The notes below the pieces were generated by a model that was given only the letters and a program-made list of their open reading frames with translations, was not told where the DNA came from and did no database searches. From positions 124,001 to 188,000 of the forward strand of contig NZ_FWXH01000005.1 in NCBI RefSeq assembly GCF_900176305.1: a stretch of DNA of 64,000 nt, read 5' to 3'. This stretch comes from Clostridium acidisoli DSM 12555. Lineage in GTDB: Bacteria > Bacillota > Clostridia > Clostridiales > Clostridiaceae. The translations under genes were made by a program, and so were the position numbers. Position 1 is the first letter of the stretch. The number at the start of each line of letters is the position of its first letter. Positions 9,134-16,847 of this stretch are shown here, one piece after another.

Positions 9134-10162
9134 TCAAAAAGTGAGTAGTGTTTTTTTATTTTCGGAATCATATTTATTAATTGCATTTTTGACCCAATTT
9201 GAATCGTTAAAGACAGGTCTTCCGACGCCAATTAAATCTGCAACATTATTTTGCAGAAGCAATTCTGCCGTTTCTATTGTTCTAATACCTCCAGTTATAA
9301 TGACAGGGATTGAAACAGCACCTTTGACTGCTTTTGCCTGTTTAATAAAATATCCTGATTTTTCCGAGTCAGGTACTGTGTAACGACACATTCCACCGGA
9401 TATATCAAGCATATTAGCACCTTCATTTTCTAGTTCTTTTGCCGCTACAATATAATCATCTAAGCTAAGTCCGCCATCCATATTATCAGTAGCACCAAGA
9501 CGGAATAGAATAGGAAAATCATTGCCAACGGCATTGCGAACCGCTCTCAGTATTTGAAGATGAATAAGAATCCTGCCTTTAATATTGCCTCCATATTTAT
9601 CAGTTCTTTTATTGGTAAGTGGTGACAAAAACTGATTTAATAAGTAACCATGGCAGGAATGTATTTCAACCCCATCGAAACCTGCTTGCTTCCCTCGCAA
9701 AGCCGCATTAGCAAAATTACTTATAATTTTTTGGATATCGTCATATTTCAGCTCGTACGGGAGTTCTAGATTTGACTTTGAAGGATTTATAACAGCCGAT
9801 GGAGCAATCGGCTGAGAACCTATAACATTTCTTTTAGTACCACTTCCCGCATGGTTTAACTGCAAGATAACAGGACATCTATTACTGTGAATGACATCGC
9901 AAAGCTGTCGCAAGCCCGAAAGCATACTGTTGTTAGCAGAAGAAATTTGGTGTAAACTGGATTTCCCGTCTGCTGAAATAAAAGTATGTTCTGTAATTAC
10001 CATACCAAAGTATCCGCCACGTGTTTTTTCATCATAATATTGCAAAAGAGTCGAAGTTATTTCTCCTTGTAATCCAGCGCTTGATGTTGCCATTGGAGGC
10101 ATTATTAGCCTGTTTTTTAGCTCAAGATTATTAATTTTTAAGGGTGTAAGCAAATGAACCAT
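9134..10162 (-). CDS. Old yellow enzyme family NADH:flavin oxidoreductase
   Basis: 342-aa single-domain FMN ene-reductase, the length of YqjM-type enzymes and lacking the iron-sulfur C-terminus of 2,4-dienoyl-CoA reductases. IHSCHGYLLNQFLSPLTN matches the active-site block, with the His/His pair (H-x-x-H-G-Y) that binds the substrate carbonyl. RTDKYGG follows, and the C-terminal PVIITGGIRT and IGVGRPV blocks bind the FMN phosphate. It reduces activated C=C bonds of enals, enones, quinones or nitro compounds. It lies next to HxlR, tautomerase and nitroreductase genes, fitting an electrophile-response cluster. Confidence 0.93.
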   Translation of the reverse strand: MVHLLTPLKINNLELKNRLIMPPMATSSAGLQGEITSTLLQYYDEKTRGGYFGMVITEHTFISADGKSSLHQISSANNSMLSGLRQLCDVIHSNRCPVILQLNHAGSGTKRNVIGSQPIAPSAVINPSKSNLELPYELKYDDIQKIISNFANAALRGKQAGFDGVEIHSCHGYLLNQFLSPLTNKRTDKYGGNIKGRILIHLQILRAVRNAVGNDFPILFRLGATDNMDGGLSLDDYIVAAKELENEGANMLDISGGMCRYTVPDSEKSGYFIKQAKAVKGAVSIPVIITGGIRTIETAELLLQNNVADLIGVGRPVFNDSNWVKNAINKYDSENKKTLLTF

Positions 10163-10309
10163 AAAAATTACCTTCTTTACTTATATGTTTTGTTATTTCA
10201 AATATTGAAAAATAGGTATAATATATGCAAAAAATTGGTAGGTGCTATGCTACTCTTATGTCTAGAATTCATTTAAATTCATCATTTATTTTAAAATGTA
10301 ATAAATATA

Positions 10310-10678
10310 CTACATATCATCCTTTTTTTCATTGTTAGGTGCCTTGGTATAGTTGAATACTTCCTTTGACCAGTTACGTGACCACTCACCAAATGGACGC
10401 AATAATTCCATAAGTTTTTTTCCACGTTTGGTCAATTGATATCCCTCAATAGTACGCTCTACAATATCGGCTTCTCTTAACTCTTTGATTCGATTGTTTA
10501 ATATCCCAGGAGAAATAGATTCGCATCGTTGCTGAAGTTCTCTGAAAGTAGTGGAGCCATCCTGCAAATTCCAGATGATACCCATTACCCAATTTCTACC
10601 TAAAAGATCGAAAAGGGCCATAATAGGAAGTCCTGATTTGGAACCACGAACTGGTTTCCCTGGATGTGGAACTGACAT
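10310..10678 (-). CDS. HxlR-family transcriptional regulator
   Basis: 122-aa winged-helix regulator of the HxlR/YodB/CatR family: MALFDLLGRNWVMGIIWNLQ, FRELQQRC, ISPGILNNRIKELREADI and GYQLTKRGKKLMELL. Known relatives sense quinones or aldehydes through a conserved N-terminal Cys. Here the only Cys is residue 52, inside the recognition region, so sensing may differ. It is divergent from the tautomerase/ferredoxin-nitroreductase genes and has a long palindrome upstream of its start, implying autoregulation and control of both sides. Confidence 0.9.
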   Translation of the reverse strand: MSVPHPGKPVRGSKSGLPIMALFDLLGRNWVMGIIWNLQDGSTTFRELQQRCESISPGILNNRIKELREADIVERTIEGYQLTKRGKKLMELLRPFGEWSRNWSKEVFNYTKAPNNEKKDDM

Positions 10679-10764
10679 ATTTTTAATCCCCCTTATGTTG
10701 TCTATGATGATTTTTTAAAACTGGCATAAATATTTTTTACTTTCATGACAAAATATTGACATTA

Positions 10765-10802
10765 TGCTATATAAATCATAGCATGCTATCATTTATATAG
10801 CA
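10765..10802. promoter_or_regulatory. 38-bp palindromic operator (site 1) upstream of hxlR-like gene
   Basis: Outer arms TGCTATATAAAT and ATTTATATAGCA flank an inner perfect palindrome ATAGCATGCTAT at 10778-10789. The whole is symmetric except for single C spacers on each side. TTGACA lies just before it (10756-10761) with a weak -10 inside it. The same core TAGCATGCTA recurs at 11055-11064. Confidence 0.7.
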
Positions 10803-10914
10803 AGCGTATAATGAAAAATTTTAAATTACATCATATGATATATTTTGAAACATAAAGATGCGGCAAGATAAAAATTAATATATGAAATATTGAGACAGGG
10901 TGGAAGAAATAATA

Positions 10915-11031
10915 TTGAAGCTGGATTTAGCAGATATTCGTATACTTGAATTGCTGAAAGAAAACTCAAAAATATTAATGAGAGAAATAGTTCAATTGGT
11001 AATTATTAAAAATCCAGATATTAAAAAATAA
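10915..11031 (+). pseudogene. Truncated Lrp/AsnC-type helix-turn-helix fragment
   Basis: A 38-codon frame from TTG reads KLDLADIRILELLKENSK then MREIVQLV, which is the first part of the Lrp/AsnC DNA-binding domain (LDxxDxxILxxLxxN). It ends before the recognition helix is complete and lacks the RAM ligand domain. It sits between the two palindromes of the HxlR region. Most likely a relic of an older regulator gene, though a translated short peptide cannot be excluded. Confidence 0.45.
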
Positions 11032-11041
11032 TAAAATGCTT

Positions 11042-11077
11042 GCTATTTATTTTATAGCATGCTACTATATTAATAGC
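11042..11077. promoter_or_regulatory. Imperfect palindromic operator (site 2) upstream of tautomerase gene
   Basis: Perfect core TAGCATGCTA at 11055-11064, flanked by outer GCTATT and AATAGC arms with partial symmetry between. It is the same design as the 10765-10802 site, so the same HxlR protein probably binds both. Confidence 0.6.
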
Positions 11078-11118
11078 ACAGTGCTAATTATTTAATTAAA
11101 TTGAAAGGAAGTGTTATT

Positions 11119-11313
11119 GTGCCAGTAATTACAATGAAAATGAAAAAAACTCAGCCAGAAAAGAAAAAAGAATTGATTGAAAAATTAACAGCTGCAGCTG
11201 TTGAGGTTACAAATTCTCCTTCAAGCTCTTTCACTGTTTTCATTGAAGAGTATGAGCCTAACAGTATTGGTATTGGTGGAGAAACATTGTTGGAAAAACA
11301 CGCTAACAAGTAG
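11119..11313 (+). CDS. 4-oxalocrotonate tautomerase family protein
   Basis: 64-aa member of the tautomerase superfamily. Start is GTG 11119, giving Met-Pro-Val-Ile. After Met removal Pro1 is the catalytic base, which decides against the upstream TTG at 11101. AAAGGAAG at 11104-11111 is well spaced. The body KKKELIEKLTAAAVEVTNSP and VFIEEYEPNSIGIGGE fit the beta-alpha-beta unit that forms hexamers. Such enzymes move protons in enol/keto substrates of aromatic breakdown or react with electrophiles. Its HxlR-operator promoter and neighbours suggest an electrophile role; substrate unknown. Confidence 0.9.
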   Translation: MPVITMKMKKTQPEKKKELIEKLTAAAVEVTNSPSSSFTVFIEEYEPNSIGIGGETLLEKHANK

Positions 11314-11328
11314 AATAAATAAAGGCTA

Positions 11329-11361
11329 GACACCGCGCTCTTATATTACGAATGCGGTGTC
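11329..11361 (+). terminator. Hairpin terminator after tautomerase gene
   Basis: GACACCGC (11329-11336) pairs with GCGGTGTC (11354-11361). The loop holds TCTTATATTACGAA, the same 14 bases as in the loop at 7523-7556, although the stems differ. Confidence 0.65.
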
Positions 11362-11447
11362 TTATATAAAATCTATTATTATATAAGTCTGAAATATGTA
11401 TACAAGAAGGATTAAATATGTTTTTATAAAAGAAAGGATGAATTTTA

Positions 11448-12269
11448 ATGATTTTACTTAATGTGGATAAAGAAAAGTGTATTGGTTGCGGCATTTGTGC
11501 TGAGATTTGTCCTAAAAATTATATTGGAATGACTGATAAAAGGATTCCTGTTGATGCTGGACATGTTTGTATCGATTGCGGTCAGTGTGGTGCAATTTGT
11601 CCTAGAGCAGCATTGAATCATACTCACGCACCACTTACTAATCAAGTTACGCTTGACACATTTCAAGTTTTAAATGCTGAAATAGCAGAAAAATTTCTTA
11701 GATCCAGACGGTCAATCCGTGCATACAAAAAAGATATCATCCCTAAAAATAAAATTTTGAAGTTGTTGAATGTCGCCAGACTAGCACCCTCAAGCAACAA
11801 CTCACAAAGTGTGCAATACATGGTTATAGATAACAAAAGTATTCTTCAATCTATTACCCAAGCTACAATAGCCTGGATGGATGAAGCAATCATCAACAAG
11901 GAACCATTTTCAGATAATTTTGTCGATTTGGCGGAACACTATCATAAAACTGGGCAAGATGTAATCTTGCGAAATGCACCATGTTTTATCTTAGCACTCT
12001 CTGAGAAAAATTTTATGCGTGGACGAGATAATACACATTTTTCTCTTGCATATGCTGAATTGTTTGCACCAAGTCTAGGATTAGGAACATGTTGGACAGG
12101 TCTTGTCGAAACATGTGCAAGATCTGGCTATCAACCATTGTTGGAATTATTAGATATACCAGAAAATCTAATAGTTACAGGTGGAATTATAGTTGGTTAC
12201 CCAAAATACAGTTATAAACGGTTGGTTGACCGTTCTCCTCTCATTGTGACCTGGCATTCAACGTCGTAA
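11448..12269 (+). CDS. Ferredoxin-nitroreductase fusion protein
   Basis: 273-aa flavoprotein. The N-terminus is a two-cluster ferredoxin (CIGCGICAEICP around residues 11-22 and CIDCGQCGAICP around 43-54). The remainder is an FMN nitroreductase domain starting at RSRRSIRAYKKD, with ARLAPSSNNSQ as the FMN-binding block. This fusion is common in anaerobes, where ferredoxin-borne electrons feed reduction of nitro or other unsaturated compounds. It follows the tautomerase gene with a hairpin between, and probably belongs to the HxlR-controlled group. Confidence 0.92.
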   Translation: MILLNVDKEKCIGCGICAEICPKNYIGMTDKRIPVDAGHVCIDCGQCGAICPRAALNHTHAPLTNQVTLDTFQVLNAEIAEKFLRSRRSIRAYKKDIIPKNKILKLLNVARLAPSSNNSQSVQYMVIDNKSILQSITQATIAWMDEAIINKEPFSDNFVDLAEHYHKTGQDVILRNAPCFILALSEKNFMRGRDNTHFSLAYAELFAPSLGLGTCWTGLVETCARSGYQPLLELLDIPENLIVTGGIIVGYPKYSYKRLVDRSPLIVTWHSTS

Positions 12270-12305
12270 AATACTTTACAAGCAATCAAAATTAAATGAA
12301 AAATT

Positions 12306-12341
12306 AATTGCCACCATAAATTGTTTTTTTGGTGGCAATTA
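12306..12341 (+). terminator. Terminator after ferredoxin-nitroreductase gene
   Basis: AATTGCCACC (12306-12315) and GGTGGCAATT (12331-12340) form a perfect 10-bp stem. The T run lies in the loop, so termination strength is uncertain. Confidence 0.55.
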
Positions 12342-12472
12342 TATTCTCCAAAATATTCACAAGATATTTTATGAAAACAATTACAAATGTCATGCAAAAT
12401 ATTACATTTGTAATCGTATATTAATGACAAATTATAGATGATTATTAAAATGAATATTAGTAAAATTAACAA

Positions 12473-12502
12473 TGTAAACGTTTATTAAAATAAACCGGTT
12501 TA
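12473..12502 (+). promoter_or_regulatory. LacI/CcpA-type operators upstream of PTS operon
   Basis: Two adjacent palindromes: TAAACGTTTA (within TGTAAACGTTTATT, 12473-12486, cre-like) and TAAACCGGTTTA (12491-12502), with the central CG typical of LacI-family sites. They lie about 90 bp before the PTS IIA start. Catabolite control or a LacI-type sugar regulator is inferred; no such regulator gene is next to the operon. Confidence 0.5.
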
Positions 12503-12588
12503 ATTAAATTTTAAAATATGCATATAAATTATCACTTAGTTGCAATATTGGTATGTTAAGTTTTGTTTGAATTTAAAGGGGGGAAAAA

Positions 12589-13014
12589 ATGAGATATGTA
12601 ATATTGGTAAGTCATGGAGAATTTGCAGCAGGACTTTACAATGCAGTGTCAATGCTTGCAGGTAAAGGGAGAGAAGGCGTAAAATTTCAAGGTTTAGAAG
12701 ATGGAATGAGTACTGATGAATTTGGCGAAAAATTTGAGACAGTTATTGAAAATATTACAAATGAAGATGAAATTATTCTTTTTGGTGATATTATTGGAGG
12801 TTCACCTTTAACTACAGCAGTAAATATATTAGCAGGTAAAGAATTATTATCAAAAACACTTGTAGTTGGTGGCATGAACTTGCCTACAGTATTGACGACA
12901 ATTTTGATGAAAGATTCCATGGGTAAAGAAGAATTAAAGAAAACGTTATTTGAAACAGCAGGTGAGTCAATAAAGGAATTTAAACTAATTGATACAGGGG
13001 AAGAAGATATTTAG
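12589..13014 (+). CDS. PTS mannose/fructose family, EIIA
   Basis: 141-aa cytoplasmic phosphocarrier. LVSHGEFAAGL near the N-terminus carries the phospho-accepting His9, and GDIIGGSPLTTAV plus GGMNLPTVL are family blocks. It receives phosphate from HPr and passes it to the EIIB encoded 12 bp downstream. The start has a strong GGGGGG-rich ribosome site. It is the first gene of an IIA-IIB-IIC-IID operon in the order of levDEFG of Bacillus subtilis, with IIA and IIB as separate proteins. Confidence 0.95.
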   Translation: MRYVILVSHGEFAAGLYNAVSMLAGKGREGVKFQGLEDGMSTDEFGEKFETVIENITNEDEIILFGDIIGGSPLTTAVNILAGKELLSKTLVVGGMNLPTVLTTILMKDSMGKEELKKTLFETAGESIKEFKLIDTGEEDI

Positions 13015-13026
13015 GGGGAGTAAAAA

Positions 13027-13521
13027 ATGTCAATTTCGTTTTTAAGAATAGATGATAGGATGATACATGGGCAAACATGTACAAGATGGGCTTTAGAATA
13101 CCCATGTGATGGAATAATAGCTGTTAATGATGCAGCTGCTAATAATCCAGTATTAAAAGCAGCTTATAAAAGTGCAAGTGGCAAAAAAACATTTGTATGG
13201 ACTTATGAACACTGGAAATTAAAATGCAGTAAGGTTTTGGAAAGTGATACAAGGTATTTTCTTATTACAAAAGAACCTATACTTATGTCTAAGATTTTGG
13301 TTGAAGATAAGTTTGAGCCCGGTATTAAAGAAGTTATTGTAGGACCATGCAACGATAGACCGGGTACGGTAAAGTTAGGAAACAATCAATCTATAAATCA
13401 GAAAGAAGCTGAAGCTTTTGAAGCTATTATGCAAGCTGGCTATAGTGTAGAATTTGCACTTGTTAAAGAGGAAGCAATAGGAAATTGGAAAAAGTTTAGA
13501 GGCCAGTTTGGTTTTAAATAG
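13027..13521 (+). CDS. PTS mannose/fructose/sorbose family, EIIB
   Basis: 164-aa EIIB. The opening FLRIDDRMIHGQTCTRWA contains the phosphorylated His15 of the mannose-type IIB fold, a residue type different from the Cys used in glucose-type IIB. It takes phosphate from the EIIA and gives it to the incoming sugar. GGGGGAG precedes the ATG. The exact sugar cannot be read from the sequence; fructose or mannose are the usual choices. Confidence 0.95.
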   Translation: MSISFLRIDDRMIHGQTCTRWALEYPCDGIIAVNDAAANNPVLKAAYKSASGKKTFVWTYEHWKLKCSKVLESDTRYFLITKEPILMSKILVEDKFEPGIKEVIVGPCNDRPGTVKLGNNQSINQKEAEAFEAIMQAGYSVEFALVKEEAIGNWKKFRGQFGFK

Positions 13522-13550
13522 TATTTAATATACTAGCGGGGGGAATTATT

Positions 13551-14396
13551 ATGGAAATAAATTGGATTCAAGCCACATTATTTGGATTATTTGCATGTCT
13601 GGCAAGTATGCCTGGCATGGGTGGCACTACTTTTGGTAATTATACTTTAGGAAGACCTTTAGTTGCAGGCTTAGTAGTTGGAATTATTTTAGGTGATGTG
13701 CAAACTGGTATTATAGTTGGAGCAGCAATTCAAGTCGTTTATATTGCATTAGTTACGCCAGGTGGAACTGTATCTGCAGATGTACGTGCAATCAGTTATA
13801 TTGGTATTCCTCTAGCTGTAGTAGCAATTAAAGGAATGGGATTAAATCCAAGCTCTACACAGGCAGCTCAAATGGCAACTGCATTAGGTGCGGCAGTTGG
13901 AACTTTAGGAACTGTTTTATTTTATGGAACAGCAACTATAAACTTGATATGGCAGCATATAGGATGGAAAGCAGTAGATAAGGGTGAGTTTGAAAAGCTT
14001 TATTTAGTTGATATGGGATTACCATGGATTTCTCACATTATTTGTAGTTTTATTCCAGCACTTATTATTACAAGAATGGGTTCTAGCATGGTTAAAATTA
14101 TGAAGGTAGCATTGCCAATGAATGGCATACCAATGAAAACTTTATTTACAGTAGGAAGTTTACTTCCAGCAGTAGGAATTGCAATATTGCTAAAACAGGT
14201 TGTGTTAAAATCAAGTGATTTTGTAACCTTCTTTTTAGGCTTCACTTTGGCAGCAGTCATGAAAGTTAATTTAATTGGAGCAGCAATAATAGGTATTTTC
14301 TTTGCACTAATTAATTACAGAATAAGAATGCTTCAACTGCAAAAACCGGCTGTAGCTAAGGCCACGGGTAACGATGATGATGAGGAGGACATATAG
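13551..14396 (+). CDS. PTS mannose family, EIIC permease subunit
   Basis: 281-aa membrane subunit with several hydrophobic helices. SMPGMGGTTFGNYTLGRPLV and GIILGDVQTGIIVGAAIQVV are hallmark EIIC segments lining the sugar path. An acidic tail (DDDEED) ends just before the IID start codon. It pairs with EIID to form the translocation channel. Spacing of 29 bp from IIB and near-overlap with IID indicate one transcript. Confidence 0.95.
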   Translation: MEINWIQATLFGLFACLASMPGMGGTTFGNYTLGRPLVAGLVVGIILGDVQTGIIVGAAIQVVYIALVTPGGTVSADVRAISYIGIPLAVVAIKGMGLNPSSTQAAQMATALGAAVGTLGTVLFYGTATINLIWQHIGWKAVDKGEFEKLYLVDMGLPWISHIICSFIPALIITRMGSSMVKIMKVALPMNGIPMKTLFTVGSLLPAVGIAILLKQVVLKSSDFVTFFLGFTLAAVMKVNLIGAAIIGIFFALINYRIRMLQLQKPAVAKATGNDDDEEDI

Positions 14397-14397
14397 T

Positions 14398-15231
14398 ATG
14401 GAAAAGAAAAAAGTATCTAAGAAAGCTTTAAGCAAATCTTTTAGAAATTGGTTTTATGGAAATTTAACTTGTTTTTCTCAAGAACATATGCAAACTTTTG
14501 GCTATCTTTGTGCAATGCTTCCAATCGTTAATGATTTATACGAAACAAAAGAAGAACAAAAAGAAGCTATGGAAACTTATAAGGCATTTTTTAATACAGA
14601 ACCTCAGATTGGAACATTAGTTGTTGGTATGACAGCTGGTCTTGAAGAAGCAAGGGCTAATCATGAAAACATTGATGGTGAGATGATAAATGGTATTCGA
14701 GCTGGACTTATGGGACCTTTAGCAGGTATTGGAGATTCATTAATAGTAGGTACTTTAATACCAATACTTTTAGGTATAGGCTTAGGACTTTCAACAGGAG
14801 GTTCTCCTCTAGGAGCAATATTTTATATTGTAGTTTGGAATGCTATAGCGATTTTTGGAATGAGATGGGCTTATTATAAAGGATATGAGCTAGGTGGTAA
14901 AGCTGTTGAGATGGTTGTTGGAGAAAAAGCTACTGCTGTCCGTGAATCTGTAATTATGGTTGGAACTATAGTAATTGGCGCAGTTGCTGCTACTTGGGTA
15001 AACATCAATACATCTTTGAAAATGTATAATTCACGTGGTGGAGTAATTATAGACTTGCAAAAAACTTTAGATGGTGTTTTTCCTAAAATTCTTTCCGCAG
15101 CAGCTGTAATTTTTGCATGGTGGCTTATGTCAAAGAAGAAAATATCTCCTACAATAGTAATGTTAATATTTTTGATAATAGCTTTTCTTGGAGTACTCGT
15201 AGGATTCTTTAATCCAGGATTAACTTATTAA
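14398..15231 (+). CDS. PTS mannose family, EIID subunit
   Basis: 277-aa partner of EIIC. Family blocks include FRNWFYGNLTCFSQEHMQTF at the N-terminus, GIRAGLMGPLAGIGDSL and GYELGG in the middle, and C-terminal membrane helices. Start is ATG 14398, immediately after the IIC stop, with GAGGAGGA at 14381-14388 inside the IIC tail. An upstream in-frame ATG lies within IIC codons and before that site. This completes a full four-component transporter. Confidence 0.95.
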   Translation: MEKKKVSKKALSKSFRNWFYGNLTCFSQEHMQTFGYLCAMLPIVNDLYETKEEQKEAMETYKAFFNTEPQIGTLVVGMTAGLEEARANHENIDGEMINGIRAGLMGPLAGIGDSLIVGTLIPILLGIGLGLSTGGSPLGAIFYIVVWNAIAIFGMRWAYYKGYELGGKAVEMVVGEKATAVRESVIMVGTIVIGAVAATWVNINTSLKMYNSRGGVIIDLQKTLDGVFPKILSAAAVIFAWWLMSKKKISPTIVMLIFLIIAFLGVLVGFFNPGLTY

Positions 15232-15257
15232 TAAAAAAGGTTATCGCACCTAAATTT

Positions 15258-15314
15258 AAATTATACATGTTTCAAAAAGCTATGTTTTGGCCATTTATGA
15301 TACATGTATAATTT
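15258..15314 (+). repeat. Inverted repeat between EIID and small membrane protein
   Basis: AAATTATACATGT (15258-15270) and ACATGTATAATTT (15302-15314) are perfect 13-bp arms around a 31-base loop. There is no T tract. It may be a transcript-processing or stabilising hairpin at the operon end. Confidence 0.55.
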
Positions 15315-15353
15315 AATATCCAAGTAGCGAGTAACTATATATGAGGAGTTAAT

Positions 15354-15635
15354 ATGAAAGATGAAGAGAAAAAACAAATGTTTTATGAAGCAGAGAAGCA
15401 AAGTAAGCTTTTAAAAAATTTATCTAGGTGGTCTGTAAGTGCTATGGGATTGTCTAGTATAGGTATTGTGATAGCTTATTATGGATTGTCACGATCTAAA
15501 ATTAAATTTGCTTTTGGAGTTTTTGGCATTTTATTTACTGTAGTTTGTGTTGTAGCATGTCTTCTAATTAATTTGGCAATAAGAAATGGTAGAAAAAATG
15601 TGAATAACATTTTAAAAATTATTAGTAATAAATAA
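15354..15635 (+). CDS. Small two-helix membrane protein of unknown function
   Basis: 93 aa. A charged N-terminus (MKDEEKKQMFYEAEKQSK) is followed by two hydrophobic stretches at about residues 27-45 and 51-73, then a basic tail. GAGGAG precedes the ATG. It lies 120 bp after EIID and before a strong terminator, so it is likely the last gene of the PTS transcript. I do not recognise a family; a role as PTS accessory or regulator is a guess from position only. Confidence 0.7.
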   Translation: MKDEEKKQMFYEAEKQSKLLKNLSRWSVSAMGLSSIGIVIAYYGLSRSKIKFAFGVFGILFTVVCVVACLLINLAIRNGRKNVNNILKIISNK

Positions 15636-15682
15636 AATTAACATGTTAGCTATGGTAGATAGTGTATTAAACATAAATAATT

Positions 15683-15739
15683 AAAAAACAGTATTTTGAA
15701 ATATTAAATAAAATTGATATTTTAAGATACTGTTTTTTA
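15683..15739 (+). terminator. Terminator of the PTS operon
   Basis: AAAAAACAGTAT pairs with ATACTGTTTTTT, with further pairing of AAATAT and ATATTT inside. The A and T flanks make it bidirectional in form. Confidence 0.8.
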
Positions 15740-16000
15740 AATTATCAATTTATTCATTCGTCCATAAATGAAAGAAAATGAAAAGAATTATATCATTAAA
15801 CAAAAATTAAAATCAACAAATGGACAATCATAAGTTATGAAGGTACAATTAAACGAATAAAATGTAAAGATAGAAGTTAATGGACAAGCTATAAAAAATT
15901 ATATAAACATGGTAAGGAGGGATAAATTGTGACCGGGGAATATTATGACAGCGATGGTTTTTAATAATTATGAATATTTCAATTATATGGGGTGACGTAA
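15740..16000 (+). other. Leader region of the orphan NarL regulator, with an 11-codon mini-ORF
   Basis: AAGGAGGG followed by GTG 15929 would encode VTGEYYDSDGF and stop at 15962-15964, with a ribosome site better than that of many genes nearby. It precedes the response regulator start by 36 bases. It may be a leader peptide, or the remnant of a deleted upstream gene such as a sensor kinase. Nothing else was seen here. Confidence 0.3.
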
Positions 16001-16666
16001 GTGATTAAAGTATTAATTGCTGATGATCAGGAGCTAATTAGGGAAAGCTTGAAAATTGTTTTAAGTGCAAATAAAGATATTGAAGTTGTGGGAACTGTAT
16101 GTAATGGAAAAGAAGTAATTAAATTAGTACGTAAGTACAAACCGGATGTAATATTAATGGATGTTTGCATGCCGGAAATGAATGGTGTTCAATGTACAAA
16201 AATTATAAAAGAATCTTATCCAAACATTAAAATTATAGCGCTTACTGCCTTTGATGATGATGAATACATATTTAATATTTTAAAATATGGTGCTAGCGGA
16301 TATTTACTTAAGGGTGTTTCAATGGATGAACTTGTAAAGGCAATTCACACTGTTTCAAATGGAGGGGCCATGACAAATTCAGATATAACGGCTAAGGTTT
16401 TTAAACTATTTTCTCAAATGGCTCAAGGTGACATCTCTATTCAGGTTGGTGCCAAAAAAAATCTAAATGATGTATGCGACACAGAATGGAATATAATAAA
16501 GTGCGTTGGGCTTGGTTTATCAAATAAAGAAATTTCAAAAAAGCTGAGATTATCAGAAGGAACTGTTAGAAATTATTTAAGCAATATATTAAATAAACTT
16601 AATTTTAGAGATAGAACACAATTGGCTATTTGGGCAGTCAAAACTGGAGTTACAAAAAAATGGTGA
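16001..16666 (+). CDS. NarL/LuxR-type response regulator, orphan
   Basis: 221 aa. The receiver domain (about 1-120) has the acidic pair in IADDQE, phospho-acceptor Asp in VILMDVCMPEMNG (about residue 54), the Thr in ALTAFDDDE, and Lys in GYLLKGVS. The C-terminal LuxR HTH is GLSNKEISKKLRLSEGTVRN followed by YLSNILNKLNFRDRTQLA. Start is GTG 16001 behind GGGGTG. No histidine kinase gene is adjacent, so its signal partner must lie elsewhere or is lost. Confidence 0.93.
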   Translation: MIKVLIADDQELIRESLKIVLSANKDIEVVGTVCNGKEVIKLVRKYKPDVILMDVCMPEMNGVQCTKIIKESYPNIKIIALTAFDDDEYIFNILKYGASGYLLKGVSMDELVKAIHTVSNGGAMTNSDITAKVFKLFSQMAQGDISIQVGAKKNLNDVCDTEWNIIKCVGLGLSNKEISKKLRLSEGTVRNYLSNILNKLNFRDRTQLAIWAVKTGVTKKW

Positions 16667-16771
16667 CAAAAAACCAAGATTAAAATATATAAAAAATTTA
16701 TAAAAGTAGCTATTTTAGCTAGAACCATAAACGTATTCATAGTTTTCTTAATTATATTAATTTGTTTATTC

Positions 16772-16825
16772 TTGACAAACGGAAAATAAATGCTATACAA
16801 TATAGACAACAAGTTGTCTATATTG
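16772..16825 (+). promoter_or_regulatory. Promoter with 28-bp MarR-type operator
   Basis: TTGACA (16772-16777) is followed by a -10 of TATACA or TACAAT (16794-16801). It overlaps a perfect inverted repeat: 13-bp arms CAATATAGACAAC (16798-16810) and GTTGTCTATATTG (16813-16825) with a 2-bp spacer. The arrangement points to autorepression by the MarR protein encoded 23 bp downstream. Confidence 0.8.
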
Positions 16826-16847
16826 TGAGACTTTAAGGAGAATAAAT

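Noticed and set aside
12515-12555. Sigma-54 promoter for the PTS operon (as in lev of B. subtilis)
   Set aside because: TATCAC-TTAG-TTGCA lacks the GG at -24 and has the wrong spacing to GC.
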